Origin: Sweltsa coloradensis
Lineage: Eukaryota > Arthropoda > Insecta > Plecoptera > Chloroperlidae
Direction of reading: 5' to 3'
DNA: 64,000 nt
NCBI GenBank assembly: GCA_024449915.1
Contig: JAMZAV010000302.1
Location: 1,054,001-1,118,000, forward strand
Made by a program: the position numbers and the translations under genes. Positions within the stretch are counted from its first letter, which is position 1. Every line of letters starts with the position of its first letter. The notes below the pieces were generated by a model, which was given only the letters and a program-made list of their open reading frames with translations, had not been told where the DNA came from and did not search any database. This document shows positions 36,301 through 47,450 of this stretch, one piece after another.

Positions 36301-39300
36301 AAAATGCCTATCGGCTAGTTAGATTGGAGAAGGGTTGACAGGTTGGGAAAGCAAAAAGAACATAAATCCCAGCCTGAAAATATTAATTAATATTTAATTT
36401 AATAATTTAATTAATTAATTAATTAATTAATATTAATTAATTAATAATACAAACTATAATATAATTTATAAAATGTAGTTTAACTTTGTTGTATGTTACA
36501 CATGCAAATTGTTTCTGGCCAGTGTTTACAGTAATTGAAAACTCCACATTTTAAGCACCAGTACGCAGGTATGCCCTAATGCTTTTACATAAGCTCTGAC
36601 AATACCAAAATGTGGTTCCACAATTGGAATAATAAGCCAGAAAATGAATGCCAAGTAAAAAGTACACACAAACCTCCGAGTGACTTTCCCAGAGACCCTA
36701 CAGAGAACCACTTCCTTGTAGTGGGTTGCTTCACAGACTTTAACGCTGCCACTTGCAATTTCAAAGCCTGAAAAATAAACAGACCACTCTGTAGTTAAAA
36801 GGCCCCTACAGTCCTTCCCCACCGGAGTTTACACCACCGTTTCAGGTAGTTTTCGCTGTACACCCAGCAAAGTCCAGTAGAGCAATTATCTCTATTGAAA
36901 CTCGAGCACCGGGCCAGCAATTCAGATTAGTGAATGCGATAATGCACTGCTTGTTCAGTTCCATTATACAGGAAATCCGATAATTGCCATGCGGTAACAT
37001 TTTATTAAGATAATTTTATTTTGTTTGGTGTTTTGTATATTGCTGCTTTTTCTCTTTGAAAAAAACTCGATCGTAAGAGTATTTATTTTACTGTATTTGA
37101 AATTAATTAATCTTTCTCATGCAGATTATGTTTTTGATCTTGTTTCTACGACAAAAATGATCAGTTTCGCCGATTATGAAACACGATTATAGATGCAGAT
37201 ACGGGTTCTGGTTTTGAGTCCCCGTTGAGAATATTTTAAAATTATAATAATTGCTAATACTTTCATAGCAAGCAACATCTCCACACACAAAACCGAATTA
37301 AAAATCACAGTTATGTGTATCGCATTTAACATTTGCATTTGGTGCGTGAATTTGTGTTTCAATAAAATGTTAAATGCTTTTTTGCAGTTCCTCTTTGAAA
37401 TACTCATGCAATGCTTATTGGTGATAGTTAATGAATTGCATTAACCACCATGTAATTCAAGGGAATTCACAGTGATTTAATGTCACATGCCTACCTCGTT
37501 TCCAAGCCTGGGTTTTTACATACATAATAAAGCAGAGCAAGAGCCGACGGGAAGACCAATAACAAAATGTTGTTATGCAGCGTTTCATTACTAGGAGTAC
37601 AACGTAGACACATTGCTCACAAAAATATTATTGGAGATCCCGTGCGGATGTCAGAAACTAAATTGCTGGATCTATGTTCAGTCTGGGAACATCGTATAAC
37701 ACATTGAAAGGCCTTCAAAGTCCAACTCGCTACCTTCCCGTGGTTTGGCCTGTGAGTAGAGGAGTAGTGTATTCCCCAAAACTAAGGGCGAGCTCTGGCC
37801 GGTTGGAGTGCGTGTTGCAGAGAGAGCTCTCGCGCAACTTTTTATCACACCTTTCTTCATTCACACAGCCTTACTCATATTTATTTTCTTCTTTCACTTT
37901 TTTCTTCTCCATACTTGCCGGCCCTCTCTGCAACGAGCACTCCTCCGTTCCCACCCAGTTTAACCCATCCTCTCCATCCTCCTCACTCCTTCCCATTAAC
38001 CCCCCTCGACTTCCCTTACGTTCCTCCCATTGGAAAGAAGAAACCATGGTGGTAATCCACAATTATGGAAAAAGAAAATTCGGAAGATTCCAATATAATT
38101 GACATGGGATAACTCTACTGTTGAGTGCCCTAAAACAACATTAACTAACTAACTAACTAACTAACACATTGAAAAAATAAATAAAAAATAACAATGAAAT
38201 GCACTTATAAATGCCTATATTATATTGTTGATTATAAGTCCTAACAGTTTTTGTTATTCGTAAATTGCTTTCTTTTCGTCGTACATAAAAAAACAATTTT
38301 TTGCGGGTTCCTCGCGAATAAATTATCAAACTCGATTTGTTATTAAATTTGTGTTTCGTCACGCCATTGAAACCTCTTAAAACATTGTCTCACATTTAAA
38401 AAGCCCCCCCAATGCGGCTAAAAATGTTAAGTTATAAGTTATATGGATGGCACCGGCCTTCACTAAACTTTATAAGGCCTACTGTTATTAATACGCATAG
38501 TTAACTAATTATATTACGCCTAGTAAAGTCCTAGAATTGTTTTGTTGTTGTTTTGGTTGAGATTATGAATAATAAGAGCCCATAAATAATTAAGTCTACG
38601 CATAATTATTTGAAGTTCATGGCAGCAGTTGGTACAAATATCTTGGCATATAAGAATAAAGAATCAAGGTAGGATAGTTTACATTCAATGCGCTGCACAA
38701 ATTAAAAACTATAATCATGGACATATTATTAATAATAAATAATAATTACAAAAATTCCATATTATATCTATACCAATTATCAATTAATGAGACTTGCATA
38801 ATATATACTATGGTTCACAGTATCTTTGGGTTTAGAATGTTGAACCCAAAGACGGTGCATAGCTCTTAGCCAGCTTTGGCCCTATACCGCCTACAGCACA
38901 TCATTGTAATAAATTAATTACCATTATGGTTTATCGTTTATCGGTTGGTGGTATCCATGAAAATGATGAAAGTTGTGAAAAATGTGTCTCAAGGAATAGG
39001 AATAGAACTCCCATCTAACCCACTGTATTGCACGGAATAATATACACATTCAGACTTTTTGTTTCATTACGCATCACAAAAATGTATATTACTTATTTTA
39101 TGACCTTTCTTGCTTGCTAAATAATAAACATGATCGAGTAAATTCATTCTGGAGTTGACCGTGACGCTACAATATTGCATTGGTTTAACATTGAATGCCG
39201 CCATGCAGCCGCCCGGTATCTGCCTTGGAGCAGTTCTCCACTTGACCGCCAGATGTCAGCCACTTTGCTTTTAAACGCGAATAGCAACGAATTCTAAACA

Positions 39301-40604
39301 AAATTTGGAAGTCCAATGACAACAATGGCAGAATAGTGTGAGAAAAGATGTGAAACAGCAAGGAGACTGGAATGTGGTGGAAGGAGGAGTGGTGTCAGGA
39401 CAGAAGAAGATTGAGAGCCCTATCTTCAATGCCGACCCAACACAGAGTTGGACGTGGCAACAGATAAAAATGATGATTCCTAATCCTACCCAACTCGAAA
39501 ACCAAAACCAGTTTAGTACCCGAACTCGACCTGATAGTCAAAACCTCAACCCACACTGTCCTAGTGTAGACAATGGGAAGGGGTACAGAATTGTGCATAT
39601 CATATGCATTCTTGTGTACGGCACACAAAACACTTTCAAAAGCAAAATTAGTTTCGTGAGAAGAGGAGATTAACGACAGTGCAAATACAAATGTGGACTT
39701 AAAAACTTAAAAGGTAAAGTCCATGCATGTAATCGGTTGATTGGATGAGCCTAGCGAGCAAAGCGAAGATTGCATTTCAGTACACTGGAGAAGGCCTACT
39801 ACGTACGTAGGTCTATCCTATTCTGTTGTTGTGTTCTGTTATTCTGTTCTGTTGTTGTTGTTGTTGTTATTCCTTTGTGATTTACAAAGGAGGACAACAT
39901 TGACTGCATTTTTAGGAGAAAAAATTGAACAATTTGCAGCTTTTGTTTCCATATTCGTTTTTTATTTCCCTTAATAGCCAAAAATTCAACTTCATTGTAC
40001 GCGAAGACGTGAAGAGAGCCCCCCTGGCTCCTCCCTGTGCACGCCAATTTGTAGACCATCTAATGGATAATGGTAACAGGGACTATTATTAGAAAATAAA
40101 ATAGGCCTACATACCTGATAGTCTTGTTGTCTTAGTATAAATTTGTATTGTCAAACAAGTTGTTAAATTGATTATAAAAGATAAATCCATTAAAATGTAA
40201 TATAGGTATTATTTTTTGTATTAGACCTAGGCCTAGTTGCTACATTTAAAATACAATCGGGGCAGCATATGTAGGCTAACTACCGATCGACAATGTCTGG
40301 TAACCCTAAATGCGCCTCGGAGGCCAATCTCAACAAACAGACAAAGTAGAAATGCCAGCTGGTAGACACTACGTTGGCCCATTTGTACTTTCCAACAAAC
40401 TTTTATTCTTTCCAATGTTCACTTACTTGTGCACGGATGACAAGGTTCGCTAATGGTGAAATCTTCATGCAACCAGCACCTGTTGTGATCAGACGAATTT
40501 CTTTCTCCGGAACTTAAATGGTTATGACTATTTCCAGATGTCCAGTGACTCTCGAAAATTAGCACTAGCACAGTCAATCTGAAATAATGTAAAACTAAAG
40601 GCAT
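33312..40604 (-). CDS. JTB: JTB homologue (jumping translocation breakpoint protein), three exons
   Basis: The coding exons are 40604-40427, 36767-36674 and 33474-33312. The junctions are A|GTAAGT, TTTTTCAG|GC, AG|GTTTGT and TTCTAG|TT, and the phases (1 then 2) join without a stop. The product is 144 residues (human JTB 146). Residues 1-26 are a signal peptide (core LTVLVLIF). The ectodomain has CWLHEDFTISEPCHPC (43-58) and cysteines at 71, 82 and 92. FWLFEG (103-108) leads into a transmembrane helix (about 108-122), and a basic tail LRRIQRQLASGV ends the protein. All six cysteines fit the family. JTB proteins are single-pass membrane proteins linked to mitochondria and cytokinesis. The ATG at 40604 gives the expected length, but a TTTTACATTATTTCAG acceptor at 40579 could instead join an unseen first exon. 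The introns hold a family C copy, a LINE tail and a hammerhead motif. Confidence 0.9.
33831..34605 (-). mobile_element. Family C copy 7, complete, in a JTB intron
   Basis: Minus-strand copy from TTGGATGAGCGTAGCGAGCA (34605) to GCGTTTTCCTAG (33831) followed by T. It has an extra AACCTTAATTTTATAATTTA-type module compared with copy 6. Confidence 0.87.
34915..34975 (+). repeat. 60-bp direct repeat, left copy (right copy 36322-36379)
   Basis: TTGGAGAAGGGTTGACAGGT through ATAAATCCCAGCCTGAA is present at both positions with about one difference. It encloses the hammerhead, SINE-like and LINE sequences between 34976 and 36321. Confidence 0.85.
35045..35074 (-). ncRNA. Hammerhead ribozyme motif
   Basis: The minus strand reads CTGATGA, stem II GTCC-CAGA-AGGAC, then GAAA and CGCGTC. 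These are the conserved core boxes of the hammerhead self-cleaving ribozyme, including the GUC cleavage triplet and a very short stem III. A four-pair stem I can form between CUGC before the core and GUGG after it. Hammerheads with tiny stem III occur in Penelope-like retroelements and retrozymes in animals. It lies in a JTB intron and on the sense strand, so it would also be present in the JTB pre-mRNA. Confidence 0.75.
35210..35550 (-). mobile_element. Two tandem tRNA-related SINE-like units
   Basis: Two copies about 200 bp apart (35235-35345, 35437-35545) share ACAACCAGTRAGGGGGC, CTCTRGTGCTYGGG and GATTYGAACCARGACCC. The last is the complement of a B box, GGTTCGAATC. They are probably pieces of a SINE; no target duplication was found. 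Confidence 0.55.
35800..36252 (+). pseudogene. LINE pol C-terminal end and 3' UTR
   Basis: Encodes NRDPVKAGVILYNSLPDKLK then an FYSTQEFHEG end, like the C terminus of the LINE at 4583 (LFNKLPTSLK, YYSIEEF). A 3' UTR follows with AATAAAACGC and a short TTGAA tandem tail at about 36234-36250. It is strongly 5'-truncated and lies in a JTB intron. Confidence 0.75.
36380..39319. other. JTB intron, no further gene seen
   Basis: Apart from the JTB exon at 36674-36767 this is AT-rich intron. TTAATTAA runs occur at about 36405-36450. A family E fragment in inverse orientation lies at about 37730-37800 (TTCCCCAAAACTAAGGGCGA). The 142-codon plus-strand frame at 37674-38102 is Ser/Pro-rich, partly repeat-derived, and not called a gene. 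Confidence 0.5.
39320..39425 (+). pseudogene. LINE tail fragment
   Basis: RKDVKQQGDWNVVEGGVVSG resembles the post-reverse-transcriptase tail seen also at about 24640-24720. The DNA is similar there too (GATGTGAAACAGCAAGGAGA versus GATGTGAAACATCTAGG). No other LINE domain is attached. Confidence 0.5.
39741..39796 (+). mobile_element. Family C 5' fragment
   Basis: TTGGATGAGCCTAGCGAGCA through CAGTACACTGGAGAAGG, then the similarity stops. Confidence 0.75.
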
Positions 40605-40665
40605 TAGGCCTTTCCTCTTAAATTAAATTATTGTTATTAGGCTATTATTTTGAAGGGGGTGGGAC

Positions 40666-41110
40666 CAGGGGTCGAAATTAACGCTCGCCCGAGGCTAGTG
40701 AAACTTTGCTCGGGCTAGTAAAAATCTCATAACACTAGCCCGACAGACGAGTACTTTTTCCAGAGTTCCCAATTGCCATTCAAAAAATCTTAATATTTTG
40801 CAACGATAACCTTACGAGTTTTTTCCAATAGTAGTGCGCTCACTACCTAGTATGGAAAATCGTTTTAAATATGTAAACAAAATAAAAAATCGCTTAATTT
40901 AGGCTAATATTATTAACATTATGGTGAAAATTCGTTTTCAGTCACTCCCTAGTCCCCCACACCCACACGTCAAACCAATCGAATCTTGTGACTTAAAACA
41001 TTTACTTATGATCAGTTTACACCAATAAAAACCTATTTGATTGCGGGCTTGTAAAAATAGCTCTCGGGCGAGAAGACTATTGTTGCCATTAGCCCGAAGA
41101 GATAGTGAAA
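40666..41110 (+). mobile_element. hAT-like element fragment
   Basis: Begins CAGGGGTCGAAATTAACGCT, a typical hAT-type terminus, followed by GCTCGCCCGAGGCTAGTG. Related GCTCTCGGGCGAGA and TAGCCCGAAGAG occur near 41062-41105. A matching opposite terminus was not found. Confidence 0.5.
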
Positions 41111-41394
41111 GTAGGCTACAGAGAAGACAAAATATATATAAATATATATATTTTTTTAATTATTTAATACCTAACCTATCAATGATATCTGGTAGACTTA
41201 CCTGAAGTAGGCCTACCTAGTTTTATTCATAAACCTTTAGACCTACGTAGGCCTACACTAGAGGGTAATTTAACCAGAGATTACGATTTAGCATAAACCT
41301 TCAGCACCAACTTGAAAGTTGATTGATTAATGATTGAATATTGCTTAACGTCTCATATTTATGCAACTTGGCTAATCGAGACAAAGGGAGGGAC

Positions 41395-41640
41395 GTAAAG
41401 GATGACGCGGGGGGACAAGGGGTGGACAGGCCTGTGCTGGTCAGAACCAGCCACAAGCGTATGGGGAGGGCAGGGGGTCCCCGACGTCATGGTCGTCTTC
41501 GTCTGTGTCATCATCCGTCCGTGTTGTCATTGTCGTCGCCGTCGGGGAGGTAGTCAAAGGAGGGAAGGGGAAAGTCCCCGACGACGACCCAGAGCTCGCG
41601 ATTAGTTTCAGGGAGAAAAACTCCCCTAATCACGGGCCAA
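41395..41640 (+). mobile_element. Repeat family E, copy 3 (partial)
   Basis: GGTCAGAACCAGCCAC, a GTC-rich stretch (GTCATTGTCGTCGCCGTCGG), GTCCCCGACGACGAC and CAGAGCTCGCGATTAG follow family E order. The start and the far end are lost. Confidence 0.7.
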
Positions 41641-41939
41641 ACCACGAGAAGGTTGCGAGTTGGAATTTGATGGCCCAACTTGAAAGTTGGATTTTTTGGA
41701 TTGTGAATTGTGATCAATACGGAAGGAAGTTGATGGTGGACGTATTTCAACAATTATTATCACGTCCATAAAAACATGCATATATTGAACTTGGTGTTGA
41801 AAATGACATTCAAATATATACCACTAGGATGACAAAGGTGAAGGTTACTCACAGTTTTATTTAAATGTAAATGTGATTTGTTTTATTTGGTTCTGTTATC
41901 ATCCCGTTCATATACAGTTTAAGGCTATAGGCTACATAA

Positions 41940-44035
41940 GCAAATTTTTTCTACTCCCGCCAATATGGTTTCCTAAAAAACTCAAATAGGCCTACCACAA
42001 CTGCAGCTACGGACCTAATAACTGACATACAATCTCAACTAGGACCGACAGTGTTGGCTCGGGCGCTAAGCGCTCGACTCTGATTCAGGAGGTCCCGGGT
42101 TCGAATCCCGTCGAGACCGGCAATCCTGACTGAAGGTTTTTTCCGAGGTTTTCCTCAGTCGTTAAGGCGAATGCAAGGGATTGAGTCCTCTTAAACAGCC
42201 CTCGGACATCCCTTCACAATTTCCCATCCGCACATACCTAGATCACCTGAAGAGGGGCTATTTGCACCCTATAAACAGGTTTCCCACGATAAAAAAAAAT
42301 AAAATCTCAACTAGACAAAGGCAATTACACTGCTGGTGTTTTCTTAGACCTTAGCAAGGCCTTCGATACTGTTAATCACAAAATACTGCTGGACAAACTG
42401 GAAGCAGCAGGGATACGAAGTTTACCACTAGAATGGTTCCGAAGCTTTCTCTCCAATAGGAGTCAATTTGTTAGCCTATCCAACACTCACAGCGAACACA
42501 AGGAAATCTCAATCGGTGTGCCCCAAGGGTCAGTTCTTGGACCAATCCTCTTTCTTGTATATATAAATACATAACATAGGAACTTTGAAACTGAAAGGTA
42601 TCTTAAGGCTGTTCGCGGATGACTCGTCCATCATTTATTTTGGTCCTATTCTCCAAAGCCTTGGACGATATGAAACACGACTCTAATCTACTGTCTAATC
42701 TGATCAAAATAAATAAGCTTAGGGCCTACCCTTAATGCAAATAAGACAAACTATATGATCATCTCAACTATTCAGAAAAATCGAACACACAATAGCATAG
42801 TATCAATCGACGGCATCCAAATTTCTGAGGTAAATTTTGTCAAATGTCTGGGACTGTACATCGATAAGCACCTCAAATGGGATGTTCACATCTCCAACCT
42901 CTCTAAAAAAATATCCCCAGTCGTAGGTATTCTCTACAAAATGTCCACCTGCATCCCTCAGTCCGTAAGAAGGGTTATCTATTTCTCATTGATACATTCA
43001 CACTTGCAATATTTAAATATTACATATATGGGGTAATGCTTATAAGATACATCTACATAAGCTGAAAGTCTTACAAAACAAATCAATCAAGAATATATAT
43101 AACCTACCATTTCGAACACCCACAGTTTCACTTTATAAAAGCTATAACATACTCTGCATTGAATGCATAAACCAATACGAAAACTGTATCATGAATCATG
43201 ATACAGAAATATATCCATGGACTTATTTACACAACTAGCACACTTAGGCCGTCAACAAAATCATAGCTATAATACACGGACCAGAGGGAACCTCTATCTT
43301 AATCCTGTACAAACAAACTATGGCAAGAACTCAATTCACTGCAGGGGCTACCAAATTTACAACAATATCCCAGACTGCATTAAACAGCTAAATATTAAAC
43401 GAGGTATTGCAACTTTCAAAACTAAACTGAAAGAGTGGCTAATGAAATAAAATGAAATATCATAAAAAATTGATACCTATATCATAAAATAATATAAATA
43501 TATCACGGTACATAGTAACCAGTAAACAGCTTTAGGATAGACAAACTTAAGTTTATAGGCCTATAAATGGCATCTTCTATGTCTTCTCATTAATCTTTTT
43601 TGTGTTAACTTACTCATAAGGCCTAGTTTTAGTCTTAGTTTAAGGTAAGGAAACATCTCAAATGTCAAAACAAATCTGAAATATTTGTCAGTAACACAAT
43701 AGGCGTAACGACAATCATACGAATTTAAAAGAAAATAATTATATTATTTTCATTTAAACTAATCTCATGTTAATGTATCTATATTTAGAAACAATTAACC
43801 ATTATTTTTTAGTTTCTCTTATAGAATTTAGTATTAGTCCTAGTTTTAGTTTTATGCATCTTAGTTTTTAATCTTACATAAACCTTACCCTCCGTCCAAA
43901 ACAAATTGTACAATCCTGCAGCAAAAGCCCCCTCCAGCGAGACACTAGTCTCTTTGGGGGCTAATAAACATAGTTGTAATTTCAATGTAGGCCTATGTTC
44001 TAAAGATATTTAGATATTTTGATTTGATTTGATTG
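41940..44035 (+). pseudogene. 5'-truncated LINE reverse transcriptase, split by a SINE
   Basis: Starts inside the reverse transcriptase (SRQYGFLKNS, TTTAATDLITDI). After the SINE at 42043-42302 it resumes with GVFLDLSKAFDTVNHKILL, GVPQGSVLGPILFLVYIN and a frameshifted FADDSSIIYFG. A C-terminal part follows (FVKCLGLYIDKHLKWDVHI, NTRTRGNLYL), with further stops. The 3' UTR ends in a TTTGA tandem tail (about 44015-44035). The element is dead, with several frameshifts. Confidence 0.9.
42043..42302 (+). mobile_element. tRNA-derived SINE with a 12-bp target duplication
   Basis: AATCTCAACTAG at 42031-42042 is repeated at 42303-42314, directly flanking the element. The head has A-box-like TGGCTCGGGCGC and a perfect B box GGTTCGAATCC (42098-42108). 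The body has CCGAGGTTTTCCTCAGTCG, resembling conserved central SINE domains. The tail is A-rich. Removing it restores the LINE reading frame across the site (DIQSQL then DKGNYTAGV). Confidence 0.95.
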
Positions 44036-44105
44036 AGACTAAAAATTACAATTAGGATTTAGGTCTAAGGAGTAGGTCTAGAGGTTAAAAAGTATAGCCA
44101 TAGGC

Positions 44106-44823
44106 CAGGGGTCGGTCACCTGTTTTGTCTTAGGAGCCAATTTTATAGAATTTTTTAAGTGATTGCTAGTTGAAGCCATAGTGGGATAATTGAAAAATAA
44201 TTACCGGAAAATCAATAATTTTTATTTTTATAAGGTACAAAATGTAGGTCTACAACATAATATGTTTTAAATTTTTATAGCCTATGCTATGAGCTGTTCA
44301 AGCATGTTAAGTTTGTTGTTGAATTTTTTATAGGATAATTTGAAAATGTTGTCTGTATGTGGATAGTTCTAACTTTATACTTGATTATTGTTAATTACAA
44401 TTACCTCATTTTATCTCGAATAGCCAAAGTGCATTAATATGAGAAGTTAAGCAATATCCAATCCTATTAGGCCTACTTAATTCTTTAACACCTAGGCCTA
44501 CACAGTAGTGGCTTCTTCCGCAGTTCAGCACAGTATTATTGGATGTCATGGGAAAACTGTTCTATGACTCTTCAAAAATGTCACTCAATTTACTTTATTA
44601 ATGGAAGTAAACTTCACATATTACACAAGGTAGAAACCACTTGATTCTACAATCAATAACATCGAATTTGTCAGTCCAATCAATGTTAATACGAACGATT
44701 TTCATCGGAATATTTTGTGTTTCTTTACGTAAAGCAGGTTGAGATTTTATTTTAGAGACTTTTCTTAACAAAACTATAGAGCCAGGCTAGACTCACTCAA
44801 GAGCCGCAGGTTACCGATCCCTG
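44106..44823. mobile_element. hAT-like non-autonomous element
   Basis: The termini CAGGGGTCGGTCACCTG (44106) and CAGGTTACCGATCCCTG (to 44823) are inverted repeats with two mismatches. Flanks CCATAGGC and CTATAAGG could be a decayed 8-bp target duplication. No transposase frame is present. Confidence 0.7.
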
Positions 44824-44990
44824 CTATAAGGCCAGGTCTAAGTAGGTAATGCATAGCAGGTCTAAGCTATGAATGTATGAATGTAGGCCTAACCTATCAT
44901 AGTAGGCCTATCACAATCAGTGTTCAAAATTAGTCCTAACGCCAGCACTTTCGGGCTGTCCAACCAAACCAGCAATATTGACGTATCAAC

Positions 44991-45398
44991 TAGGGCTGGG
45001 CAAAAAAATCAATATTTCGATACAATATCGATAAGTGGAAATATTTTTGATATCGATATTTGGCTTCATATCGAAATATCGAAATTTACACAAAAAATGC
45101 TAAATTTCGTAATTTTGGTGGAGGTGCCGGGTAGGTAGTCGAAATCAAATTAAATTGGCTGGTGCATATGGTGGAGATGCCGGGTCATAAAACGCGATTG
45201 TGATATCGTAAAAATAGTTAAATGGGTTTATGGTGATACCTTATCAAGATTCCCTATTAGGCCACAAAATTAATAATTTTGGGATTTTTGAAAAAAAAAA
45301 CTAAAAAATACAAACAATTGCATTTTGATGTAACTATATCATATCGAAATTTTTCGTGTGATATCGATAATTGAATGATATGTCATAGCCCAGCACTA
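44991..45398. mobile_element. hAT-like element with a perfect 8-bp target duplication
   Basis: 408 bp from TAGGGCTGGGC to GCCCAGCACTA (inverted, one mismatch), flanked on both sides by GTATCAAC (44983-44990, 45399-45406). The interior is rich in ATATCGATA palindromes and has two TGGTGGAGRTGCCGGGT words. It does not encode a protein. Confidence 0.9.
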
Positions 45399-45406
45399 GT
45401 ATCAAC

Positions 45407-46294
45407 ACAGAAATATTGACTTACATGCCGAATTGTCTTACACCAGTAAAATATTTGAACTTATGGCAAGTTCATAAAGCCCATTGGCCAAACCTACAAT
45501 GTCAAAGATGGCTTCCTAGGCCTACTTGGACCTACAGTGGTCGAGCTGTGAAATTGACCAAGAACAGACTGCAAACAATGGCAATGGACTATCTAAACCA
45601 AGCATTAAGCTCGGATCTCAAGTGTGAATTGCAAGGTGGGTCACGGCCCACACAGATGAAGCTTTCTGCTGACCAGGATGCTCAATTTCCCAGCCAAGAG
45701 TGTAGGCGTGAAATGTGAATGAAATCTTACAATTTATCTCGGCTGGCGAGACATCTAGACTAGACACTACCAGTGATGCACAATGATAAAAGAAAAAATG
45801 TGTTGATGATCTAAATCGTTGGACTGAGAGCCTAGACCTGGAACTATCAATAAAAAATCTTATCTTTCAGACACGTTGTAGGTAGGCTACCTAGGCTACT
45901 TGTTATATGGTAGAAATACATGCTACTGCGTCGTACCGCACCCAGCACACCAACAAATGAAATCCCACTTTAAAATGTGATCTACAATAGCCTGGAAATA
46001 GGACAAGCGTCCTCCCTATTACAGAGCAATTGTTAACTCATGTAGCCTATTGTATTTGTATTGTCATTCTCTTCTCGCAGTTGGTCACATCGGACCGATG
46101 GTAAGACCAATTTCTTCATCTTACACTTTATTGGTTTACCGTTTTCCCCACCACTCCCTTTTAGGTTTCCTCCACCGCTATCATGGGCCTTAAAGAGCTG
46201 TAGAAATCGATCAACCACCCCCACCAGTTCCTTGGCCGACAGTTATGTTAGGTTTAGGTAGCTTCGTTCGATCCTTGCCTGTTGTGCATCGATC
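45407..46294. other. Intergenic, no gene recognised
   Basis: A 100-codon plus-strand frame (45416-45718) has no recognisable domain and no partner exon. An AG-flanked 20-base segment at 46081-46100 followed by GTAAGA looks exon-like but is unsupported. Confidence 0.45.
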
Positions 46295-46298
46295 TTAA

Positions 46299-46510
46299 AG
46301 GACGCACTACAACAGCCCAGGAATGAGGCCCGGCAGCGATAACATTGCCTAGGATTTAACATTGCCCGGTACCTAACTATAACGGTAGGCCGCCTACCGT
46401 AACGGGAAGCTGTTGCTGGGCTATTGTAGAGCATCCCTAAATCATAGGGGACCAGAAATATTCCCGTTACCGTTGCAAGGCCTCGTTCCCGGGCTGTTGT
46501 AGAGCGTCCT
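46299..46510. mobile_element. Short TIR element with TTAA target duplication
   Basis: AGGACGCACTACAACAGCCC at the left and GGGCTGTTGTAGAGCGTCCT at the right are inverted repeats (arms of about 33 bp). TTAA flanks both sides (46295-46298, 46511-46514), as in piggyBac- or Kolobok-type MITEs. Confidence 0.85.
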
Positions 46511-46569
46511 TTAACCTCAATCAATCATGTAGGCCCTAGGCCTCTTACACAACGATAGCCTTATGTTTA

Positions 46570-47401
46570 AGGCGATGCACAATTGCCCGGTAACAAGAAC
46601 GGGAACGAAAACGAGAACGGGAAGACGCTAACGTTAAGAGCTTCGATGCACAACAGCCGTGAAGCAAGCCGACGGGAACAAATCAAATAGGCCTAATAAG
46701 TGGCTGATTATATTCTGTTATTTTGTTATTCCGCTCATGTTTATTCAATTTATTTCGCATAATACTCGCGTATAAACCATCAATCAGCTGATAAAATAGT
46801 GTCAGGCCGTGGACATCTTGATTCTGATTGGTTCCGGTAAGGTAATGGATGGGAACGTTACAGAAAGTTAAAACTTGGTGATGTTCCTGTTGTCGTTGCC
46901 GGGATACGGGAAGCTTTATTGTGCATCGTGTCGTAAGTTAACGTGTGATTCAACTTTCTTCCCGTTATCGTTAATGGGAACGAGAACGGGATCGAGAATG
47001 GGCAGACGCTACCGTTAAGGGCTTTGATGCACAACAGCCCGTGAAGCAAACCGACGGGAACAAATCAAGTAATAAGTGTGTTAATTATATTTTGTTATTT
47101 TGTTATTCCGCATATTTGTAGGCCCTATTTAATTTATTTTGCATATTACTCGCGTAGGCCTATAAACCATCAATCAGCTGATAAAACAGTTTAAGGACGT
47201 GCACATCTTGATTCCGATTGGTTCCGGTAACGTACGGAACGGGAACGTTACGGAAAGTTAAAACTTGGTGATGTTCCCGTTGTTGTTGCCGGGATACGGG
47301 AACGACCGGCAACGGGAAGCTTTATTGTTCATCGTGTCGTAAGTTAACATGTGATTCAACTTTCTTCCTGTTATCGTTACCGGGCAATTGTGCATCGGCC
47401 T
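46570..47401. mobile_element. TIR element with internal tandem duplication
   Basis: AGGCGATGCACAATTGCCCG and CGGGCAATTGTGCATCGGCC plus T are the inverted ends. TTA flanks both (46567-46569, 47402-47404). Inside, a unit of about 390-410 bp is present twice (GATGCACAACAGCC, TAAACCATCAATCAGCTGAT, GTTAAAACTTGGTGATGTTC in the same order). It is related in content to the element at 46299. Confidence 0.85.
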
Positions 47402-47450
47402 TTAGGCTGAACAGGCTAAGTAGGTAGGCCTATACTGTAGGCTAGACGGT

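Noticed and set aside
40233..40415. A minus-strand frame with a hydrophobic, signal-peptide-like stretch (from an internal ATG at 40382) just after JTB exon 1
   Set aside because: It lies in the JTB intron, its end phase does not fit the next JTB exon, and no partner exon is visible.
46081..46100. Micro-exon flanked by CTCGCAG and GTAAGA
   Set aside because: A single 20-base segment without coding partners; chance splice-like words are common.
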